Source of the DNA: UBA2402 sp044371005
GTDB lineage: Bacteria > Planctomycetota > Phycisphaerae > Phycisphaerales > UBA1924
Assembly: GCA_044371005.1 (NCBI GenBank)
Contig: JBILUL010000001.1
Coordinates: forward strand, 35,063-99,062
Length of the DNA stretch: 64,000 nt
Reading direction: 5' to 3'
The position numbers were made by a program, and so were the translations under genes. Below, piece after piece: positions 59,112 through 64,000 of this stretch. Position 1 is the stretch's first letter. Every line of letters begins with the position of its first letter. The notes beneath the pieces are model-generated. The model was not told where the DNA came from. It did no database searches and worked only from the letters and a program-made list of their open reading frames with translations.

Positions 59112-59317
59112 GTGGCACGGCTCTCTGAGCCGTGTGCCCCAGTGACAATGCTCTCCGAGCAATGTCTTCGCGTGGCACGGCTCTCTGAGCCGTGTGCCCC
59201 AGTGGCACTGCTCTCCGAGCAATGTCTTCACGTGGCACGGCTCTCTGAGCCGTGTGCCTCCAGTGACATTGCTCTCCGAGCAATGTCTTCACGTGGCGTG
59301 GCTCTCTGAGCCACGTC
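59112..59317. repeat. Tandem array of seven alternating hairpins
   Basis: Seven palindromic units with a ~30-bp period. Type A is CACGGCTC-tct-GAGCCGTG (59112, 59172, 59232 and a variant CGTGGCTC/GAGCCACG at 59293). Type B is CAATGCTC, CACTGCTC or CATTGCTC with tcc loop and GAGCAATG (59142, 59202, 59263). They alternate A-B-A-B-A-B-A'. The family also occurs after purD (15346-15440). The remaining part of 59108-59592 shows no gene. Confidence 0.9.
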
Positions 59318-59592
59318 TGCGGTTGAGGGCCAGCGCGGGGCCTTGCTCAAGGAGTGAGCGGCGACGGTGAGACACGGCCCAGAGAGCCGTCCCAGTGCAA
59401 CTGCGAGGAGCTCGTCGTCTGTGCCGCGGCTACGTCGAACACATTCAACGTCAGTTGCAGCACAGACGCTGCGCAACCACCGCTTCGAGCATTCTCGCGC
59501 CCGGCCTCACATCCACGCGGCTGCTGACGATGATCTTCGGGCCATCGCCCTGTTGGACAGGTGCCACAGCCGGGTCGGTGCGAGCCGGGCCT

Positions 59593-60114
59593 TCAGGTCA
59601 ACCACGCACCCGTAATCAGCACGCCTGCGACGACCACCGCGATGCCCGTCTTGAGAATCGTGGCGAGCAGTCGGCCCGCCGCGGCTCCTGTGCCGGCCTT
59701 CGCCGCGGCCGACACCGATCGGCTGTTGAGTGCCATCTCCACCCAGACCACGGCCAGGCCAGCTCCCAACACTGCGCCGGCGATGGTGCCGATGGGCGGC
59801 ACGAAGAACGAGCCGACGATCGCCCCGACCAGAGAGCCGACGATCGCGCCCAGCGCGCCCTTGCGGCTCGCGCCCCCTTTGGCCGCGCCCGCGGCAGACG
59901 CAGCGAACTCAAGCAGCTCGCCTGAGAGAGCCAGGGCCGCGCAGATTCCCAGCGTCCACCAGGAGAAGGTCCCGGGTTGCCAGGCCTGAATGGCGACCGC
60001 GCCCAGCAGAGCAAGCCAGATTCCCGGGAGTGTGACCAGAGTGAGGGCGATGCCGACAATGCTCGTCAGCGTGACGATCGTCGCGGCGATGATGTAGGGC
60101 GTCACCAGGGTCAC
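59593..60114 (-). CDS. DUF456-family membrane protein
   Basis: Starts at a GTG (60114), one base after the stop codon of the DUF4870 gene, so the two are co-transcribed. The 173-residue protein has hydrophobic helices at about 5-45 ('ALTLVTLPGIWLALLGAVAI'), a Gly-rich helical hairpin 'LGAIVGSLVGAIVGSFFVPP' and 'TIAGAVLGAGLAVVW' (about 85-125), and a last helix at 155-172. The 'P-G-x-W' after the first helix and the 'G-x-x-x-G' rich segment match DUF456. Function unknown. Confidence 0.8.
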   Translation of the reverse strand: MTLVTPYIIAATIVTLTSIVGIALTLVTLPGIWLALLGAVAIQAWQPGTFSWWTLGICAALALSGELLEFAASAAGAAKGGASRKGALGAIVGSLVGAIVGSFFVPPIGTIAGAVLGAGLAVVWVEMALNSRSVSAAAKAGTGAAAGRLLATILKTGIAVVVAGVLITGAWLT

Positions 60115-60115
60115 G

Positions 60116-60517
60116 TTACTTGCTCAGGAACCGCAGGCAGGCCGGGTAGCGGTAGTAGCGACCCTTGTTGGCGGCCATCGCGGCGAAGATCATGCCGATG
60201 ATCCCCAGCACGTAGACAGCGGTCAGAACGACAATGCCGCTGCCGCACGCGGGGATGAGCAGAGCGCCGATGATCCCGTAGATCAGCAGGCTGATCTGGA
60301 AGTTGATGGCCTCGCGGCCGTGATCGGCCACGAACGGCGACTCATCCTTCTTGATCAGGTACATGACGACCGCGGGAACCAGTGGCACGGCAACATTGAA
60401 TGCCAGAAGCGTCAGATGCAGCCCCGTGCTGTAATGACGCTCCCACTCCTGGGCCTGTGGGTCCGCCAGTGGATCTGTACCGACCGAGTTGGACGAACCC
60501 GCTGGGTTCTGGATCAT
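60116..60517 (-). CDS. DUF4870 (Tic20-like) membrane protein
   Basis: The ATG at 60517 has GGGAGG 6 nt upstream. The 133-residue protein has a hydrophilic start, then three or four helices: 'LTLLAFNVAVPLVPAVVMYL', 'SLLIYGIIGALLIPACGSGI' and 'VLTAVYVLGIIGMIFAAMAA'. The linker 'IKKDESPFVADHGREAINFQ' is the DUF4870 hallmark (usual 'K.....v..h.keAlNFqit'). Ends 'GRYYRYPACLRFLSK', also typical. Often found as a small conserved membrane protein of unknown function. Its DUF456 neighbour follows immediately. Confidence 0.88.
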   Translation of the reverse strand: MIQNPAGSSNSVGTDPLADPQAQEWERHYSTGLHLTLLAFNVAVPLVPAVVMYLIKKDESPFVADHGREAINFQISLLIYGIIGALLIPACGSGIVVLTAVYVLGIIGMIFAAMAANKGRYYRYPACLRFLSK

Positions 60518-60870
60518 GGATCGCCTCCCGAACAACCTGCGTACCACCCCGCCCACTGGGTGCAGGGGCGTGGAGTCTAGTTCCGATTCGGACGTGGCGC
60601 GTTTCACGCTCGCCCCGGCAGGTGCCCTCCGCATGGACCGCGACGTCCCAACACCCTCGCCCGCGGCGGGGAGCGACAAACTCGGACCTGCCCGCCGTGA
60701 CACCTGTGACGGCCGTTCCCCTCCTGCGTTCTGTACACCCCGAATCCGGGTCGGTGTTCGTGGAATCCATGGCTCCCACCGGAGGCCTTGATTGGGATTT
60801 CCGATTCGAGTCGCGCCGCAACGTCGCGGCGAGCCATTTGCCCCGCACATTCAAAGACGAGTAGAACACC
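60518..60870. other. Intergenic region between divergent genes
   Basis: No gene seen. TAGACT (minus strand, about 60573-60578) might be a -10 for the DUF4870 gene; no -35 match was found. Confidence 0.3.
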
Positions 60871-61611
60871 ATGAACAAGACTTCGATCACCACCGCTGCG
60901 CTCCTTGTCCTGTGCGCGGCCTCCGCCCACGCATCCATCGTCCCCATCGCCAGCACCCGCTCGCTGCTTGCCTCGCGTTCGCTCTCGGTGCCCGGCGCCA
61001 ACTACCAGCAGAACTTCGACAAGTACGACCACCCGGGTCTGTTCGACACCATGAATGAACAGGTCCGTGTCGAGGGCGGCGAAGGGTCCATCTCACAGAC
61101 CAGCCAGGCCCGCCAGTTCTCCTCACTCCTGGTTGATCGCAAGGTGGTCTACATCGAGTCCTCACTCTCGGTCGTCCCCGGCGAGTGGTACCGCGGCCTC
61201 AACGCTCGCGGTCAGGCCGGCGCCATCTCCGACTTCTACTTCATGGCCGATGTGCGCCAGAGCGTCGAGGTCAACTTCTCGTCGCAGGCACGCGGCTACG
61301 TCAGCTCCGCCACGACGCTCAACGCCGACATCAGCGTGCTTCGCAACGGTCAGCTGGTGTACAACTTCAACCTCGCGCCCACGGGCGGCGACTTCGCTGA
61401 AGGTCGGTTCACGCAGTTCACGCTGCTCCCTGGCATCTGGGAGTTCACGGCCTCCATCACCGGTTCTGGCAACGGCGGTGCCAGTGACGGCACGATGCGC
61501 ATGGGCGACCTGAGCCTCTTCTTCGGCGTCACCGAAATTCCCAACACCGGAGCGTGTCTCACGCTGGCCATGGCCGGCCTCATCACCGCCTCGCGTCGCC
61601 GCCGCGACTGA
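60871..61611 (+). CDS. Secreted protein with PEP-CTERM-like tag
   Basis: Signal peptide 'MNKTSITTAALLVLCAASAH'. The 246-residue protein is beta-rich ('VEVNFSSQARGYVSSATTLN', 'SVLRNGQLVYNFNLAPTGGD', 'FTQFTLLPGIWEFTASITGS') with no recognised enzymatic motif. The C terminus 'EIPNTGACLTLAMAGLITAS' plus RRRRD has the Pro/hydrophobic/Arg sorting arrangement shared with the proteins at 7536, 11608 and 45106, although the Pro motif here is IPNTG. Function unknown. Confidence 0.72.
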   Translation: MNKTSITTAALLVLCAASAHASIVPIASTRSLLASRSLSVPGANYQQNFDKYDHPGLFDTMNEQVRVEGGEGSISQTSQARQFSSLLVDRKVVYIESSLSVVPGEWYRGLNARGQAGAISDFYFMADVRQSVEVNFSSQARGYVSSATTLNADISVLRNGQLVYNFNLAPTGGDFAEGRFTQFTLLPGIWEFTASITGSGNGGASDGTMRMGDLSLFFGVTEIPNTGACLTLAMAGLITASRRRRD

Positions 61612-61635
61612 TGCCGCGCCTGGTGTCGCCTCAGC

Positions 61636-62751
61636 TCAGCGGACGGATTCCATCGTCTGCTCGCGCGCCATCAGCTGACCGATCGCCTCGATGGGATCCA
61701 TGTTCTCGAACAGCACCGCGTGGACAGCGCTCGTGATGGGCATGTCCACGCGGTATTTGCGCGCCAGCTGCATCACGCTCTTGGCGGTCGTCACGCCCTC
61801 GACCACATACGGAATCGACGCAAGATATTCCTGCAGGTTGCGTCCCTGTCCCAGCGCCTCGCCGCACGAGCGGTTGCGCCCTTCGGGCGAGAAGCACGTG
61901 GTCGCCAGGTCACCTACGCCAGCGATGCCGAAGAAGGTGTCGTGCGAGGCACCCATCGCCTGACCCAGACGCGAAATCTCGGCGAGCCCGCGAGCCAGCA
62001 GCGCACTCTTGGCGTTGTTGCCCGCCTGCAGACCATCGACGATGCCCGCCGCGATCGCGATCACATTCTTCACCGCGCCAGCCAGTTCCACGCCCAGCAC
62101 ATCGGGATTCGTGTAGATGCGCATCCAGCTGTTGCCAAAGAGCTGCTGCACCTCGCGTGCAAAGCTCATGTCGTCGCTCGCGGCGATCATCGCGGCCGGG
62201 AGGCATCTCGCCAGCTCTGCAGCGATCGTCGGGCCCGAGAGACACGCGATGCGACGGGGCTTGCCATCGGGATCATCCCGTCCACGCTGACGCAGCACCT
62301 CAGCGACGATCTGCGTCGGGCGCAGCAGCGTGTCGGTTTCGACTCCCTTGGCAAGCGACACCACGCCCGCGTGGGGCGGCACGTACGGCGCGATGCGATT
62401 CCACGCATCACGCATGTACTGGGCAGGAATGGCCGAGACGATCAGATCGGCCTGTTCGAGAGCCGCGGCGTCCTTGAAGGTCACTTCGATCGAATCGGGC
62501 AGCACGAACCCCGAAAGCCGCGGGCTCTGGCGCATCTGCGCGACACGTCCCACTTCATCGGCATTGTGCCCCCACAGACGCACACGCACCGGTCGACAGA
62601 GGCCCACTCCATCGGGCGCCACATTGCGAATGCGTGATGGCTCGGGTGAAGCGAGAATCCCTGCGCAGACCAGCCCCATCTGCCCCACACCAAGAACCGT
62701 GACGACGGGGTGCGATTGATTGGTCGCGGCTCGATGGTGTGGCGTTGCCAT
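61636..62751 (-). CDS. gpsA: NAD(P)H-dependent glycerol-3-phosphate dehydrogenase
   Basis: The ATG at 62751 gives 371 residues. The enzyme reduces dihydroxyacetone phosphate to sn-glycerol-3-phosphate for phospholipid synthesis. Diagnostic motifs: Rossmann 'VVTVLGVGQMGLVCAGIL' (a G-x-G-x-x-G variant, GVGQMG), 'SAIPAQYMRDAWNRI', 'SLAKGVE', 'LSGPTIAAELARCLPAAMIA', the catalytic Lys in 'ELAGAVKNVIAIAAGIVDGL' and 'GIAGVGDLATTCFSPEGRNR'. The nucleotide-binding loop has an insertion (about 35-60, 'PDGVGLCRPVRVRLWG') making it longer than the usual 330-340. It lies 67 nt downstream of lptB on the same strand. Confidence 0.93.
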   Translation of the reverse strand: MATPHHRAATNQSHPVVTVLGVGQMGLVCAGILASPEPSRIRNVAPDGVGLCRPVRVRLWGHNADEVGRVAQMRQSPRLSGFVLPDSIEVTFKDAAALEQADLIVSAIPAQYMRDAWNRIAPYVPPHAGVVSLAKGVETDTLLRPTQIVAEVLRQRGRDDPDGKPRRIACLSGPTIAAELARCLPAAMIAASDDMSFAREVQQLFGNSWMRIYTNPDVLGVELAGAVKNVIAIAAGIVDGLQAGNNAKSALLARGLAEISRLGQAMGASHDTFFGIAGVGDLATTCFSPEGRNRSCGEALGQGRNLQEYLASIPYVVEGVTTAKSVMQLARKYRVDMPITSAVHAVLFENMDPIEAIGQLMAREQTMESVR

Positions 62752-62818
62752 GGCGTGAAATCCAGAAGGTGCACAAGACAGGACGATTCGATGGGCAGAC
62801 GGCGCAACTTGGACACGA

Positions 62819-63562
62819 CTACTCGAACTCGTCGCCTCGGAACAGATTGCCAAGGTAGGCCTTCTTGACCTTCTCATCGTTGATCAACGCGCGGGGAGTG
62901 CCCTGAGCGATCACCTGTCCCTCGACGATGATGCAGGCCCGGTCGCAGACCCGAAGCGTCTGCTGCACGTTGTGATCGGTGATCAGGAAGGCGATGCCCT
63001 GCTTGGCGAGCTTGGAGATCTCCTGCTGAAGGTCCTCGACCGCGATGGGATCAACCCCGCTGAATGGCTCGTCGAGCAGGATGAGCCGCGGATTGGTGAC
63101 CAGTGCTCTGGCGATCTCCAGCTTGCGCCGCTCACCACCCGAGCAGGTGCGTGCCTGGTGGCGGGCCTTGTGCGCCAGGCCGAACTGGTCCAGCAGCGCC
63201 GTGGCACGCATCCGCCGCTCGCCGCGGGGGATGTCCAGCGTCTCGAGGATCGCCAGCAGGTTGTCCTCGCAGCTCAGTCGCGCGAAGATGCTCGGCTCCT
63301 GGCTCAGGTAGCCCATCCCCAGACGAGCTCTCTGATACATCGCAAGGCCAGTCACCTGACGACCATCGAAACTGACCGAACTGTTGCCACCCGAATCGGG
63401 GTCGATCATGCCGATGGTCATCCGGAAGCTGGTCGTCTTGCCAGCTCCGTTGCGGCCCAGCAACCCGACGACCTCCGCCTTCTCCACGTGAAAGCTCACG
63501 TCCTGCACGACCGTGCGACCGCTGAAGGTCTTTCGAAGATTCCGGGCCTCAAGCAAGGGCAT
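62819..63562 (-). CDS. lptB: LPS export ABC transporter ATP-binding protein
   Basis: A 247-residue ABC ATPase. Walker A 'GLLGRNGAGKTTSFRMTIG', Q-loop 'GYLSQEPSIFARLSCEDNLL' (the 'YLxQExSIFRxLxVEDN' segment is specific to LptB), signature 'CSGGERRKLEIARALVTNPR', Walker B 'LILLDEPFSGVDPIAVEDLQ' and 'FLITDHNVQQTLRVCDRACI'. LptB drives lipopolysaccharide transport through LptFG; its presence indicates a Gram-negative-type outer membrane with LPS. The signature has CSGGE in place of the usual LSGGE. lptA/C/F/G are not nearby. Confidence 0.93.
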   Translation of the reverse strand: MPLLEARNLRKTFSGRTVVQDVSFHVEKAEVVGLLGRNGAGKTTSFRMTIGMIDPDSGGNSSVSFDGRQVTGLAMYQRARLGMGYLSQEPSIFARLSCEDNLLAILETLDIPRGERRMRATALLDQFGLAHKARHQARTCSGGERRKLEIARALVTNPRLILLDEPFSGVDPIAVEDLQQEISKLAKQGIAFLITDHNVQQTLRVCDRACIIVEGQVIAQGTPRALINDEKVKKAYLGNLFRGDEFE

Positions 63563-63779
63563 GCGGTTAGTGTACGCCCCACCCCACCCATCTCCGGCAG
63601 GCTCGCCCGCGGCGCTCGCAGCGGGGATCGACCCATCCGTCGGAATGACCCGGGATCGTGGATTGGGGCGATGCGAACTGATAACCTAGCCGATATTCAG
63701 ATCCGCGGCGAGCTGTCAATGCAGTCGCTCGTAGCTCGCGGATTTCAGGGTTGTGTTTGGATTTTCAGGGTGAGACACC

Positions 63780-64000
63780 ATGGGTAGTGCCAACTCGGAC
63801 CTTTCAAGCGCTTCATCATGCGGCGGCGGCAGCTCCATCCAGGAGTTCAGGGATCTTGTGAGAGCCTCCAAGATCGCCGCGGCACGCATTGAAAGCGATG
63901 TGCGGCGCGAGTGCGCCCAGGTATACGACCCCGCCGCGGCGACCATCCGGCAACTGCTGGGTCGCGACCTTGACGGGTGCACGGCACTCGAGATCGGCCC
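63780..64000 (+). CDS. Start of a probable class I SAM methyltransferase (partial)
   Basis: ATG at 63780 follows AGGGTGAG by a few bases and the frame stays open to the right edge (73 codons). After a Ser/Gly-rich start it reads 'IQEFRDLVRASKIAAARIES', 'YDPAAATIRQLLGRDLDG' and then 'CTALEIGP', the beginning of motif I ('LEIGPGxG') of class I methyltransferases. Acceptor unknown because the rest is missing. Confidence 0.55.
   Translation, partial: MGSANSDLSSASSCGGGSSIQEFRDLVRASKIAAARIESDVRRECAQVYDPAAATIRQLLGRDLDGCTALEIG

Noticed and set aside
59112..59317. CRISPR array
   Set aside because: Units are contiguous palindromes of two alternating types with no unique spacers, and no cas gene is near.

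Overview
GC-rich bacterial DNA, most likely a planctomycete of the Phycisphaerae type (inference). Support: secreted proteins ending in dockerin-like 'DxNxDGGVDGxDxxxFFxxW' tails, other secreted proteins ending in a Pro motif, hydrophobic stretch and Arg cluster (PEP-CTERM-like), FHA and Ser/Thr kinase signalling genes, a G-FTLIE pseudopilin, M56/BlaI regulation, and GCCGCGGC scattered everywhere. No prophage, CRISPR array or rRNA was seen; the only transposase trace is an IS3 remnant.

Layout. 0-7 kb: decarboxylase tail, cyclodeaminase, sigma factor, a kinase/FHA pair, AhpD-like protein, zinc protein and an MsbA-like ABC exporter. 7-12.6 kb: two PEP-CTERM-like proteins, a BlaI/M56 pair with two operators, the IS3 remnant and tRNA-Ala. 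12.8-17.3 kb: glycosyltransferase, purD, a DUF4340-like protein and tRNA-Pro. 17.6-20 kb: the most unusual block, an HTH-nucleotidyltransferase/HEPN toxin-antitoxin-like pair followed by a polynucleotide-kinase-like protein and a Thg1-like 3'-5' polymerase. 20-30.7 kb: PHP protein, PI-PLC, SbtA-like transporter, a dockerin-tailed protein, an SPFH/zinc-ribbon pair and a Gly/Arg repeat protein. 30.8-34.8 kb: pseudopilin, Ser/Thr kinase, infC. 35-44.6 kb: three large related secreted proteins with P-domains and dockerin-like tails, with an orphan response regulator between them and a small gene upstream of the last. 45-51 kb: PEP-CTERM-like protein, lipoprotein hydrolase, flavin reductase, tRNA-Ile and an hpf-ptsN-ptsH-HAD cluster. 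51-64 kb: propeller-amidohydrolase, glutaminase-A-like protein, DUF1080, FkbM methyltransferase, small membrane proteins, gpsA, lptB and the start of a methyltransferase.

How the parts relate. The 17.6-20 kb block joins a likely RNA-damaging or NMP-transferring toxin system to enzymes able to rebuild RNA 5' ends, so it may be an RNA damage/repair island (inference). The secreted proteins fall into two classes by C-terminal tag, suggesting two sorting routes. Several genes (107, 4066, 14032, 17698, 18769, 26602) have a -10-like hexamer 6-8 nt before the ATG and look leaderless. Three repeat families fill the intergenic space: paired ATCCTGTCCATCCTGT arms, tandem CACGGCTC/GAGCCGTG hairpins and GCCGCGGC octamers. 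All calls come from reading the sequence; no database search was run.
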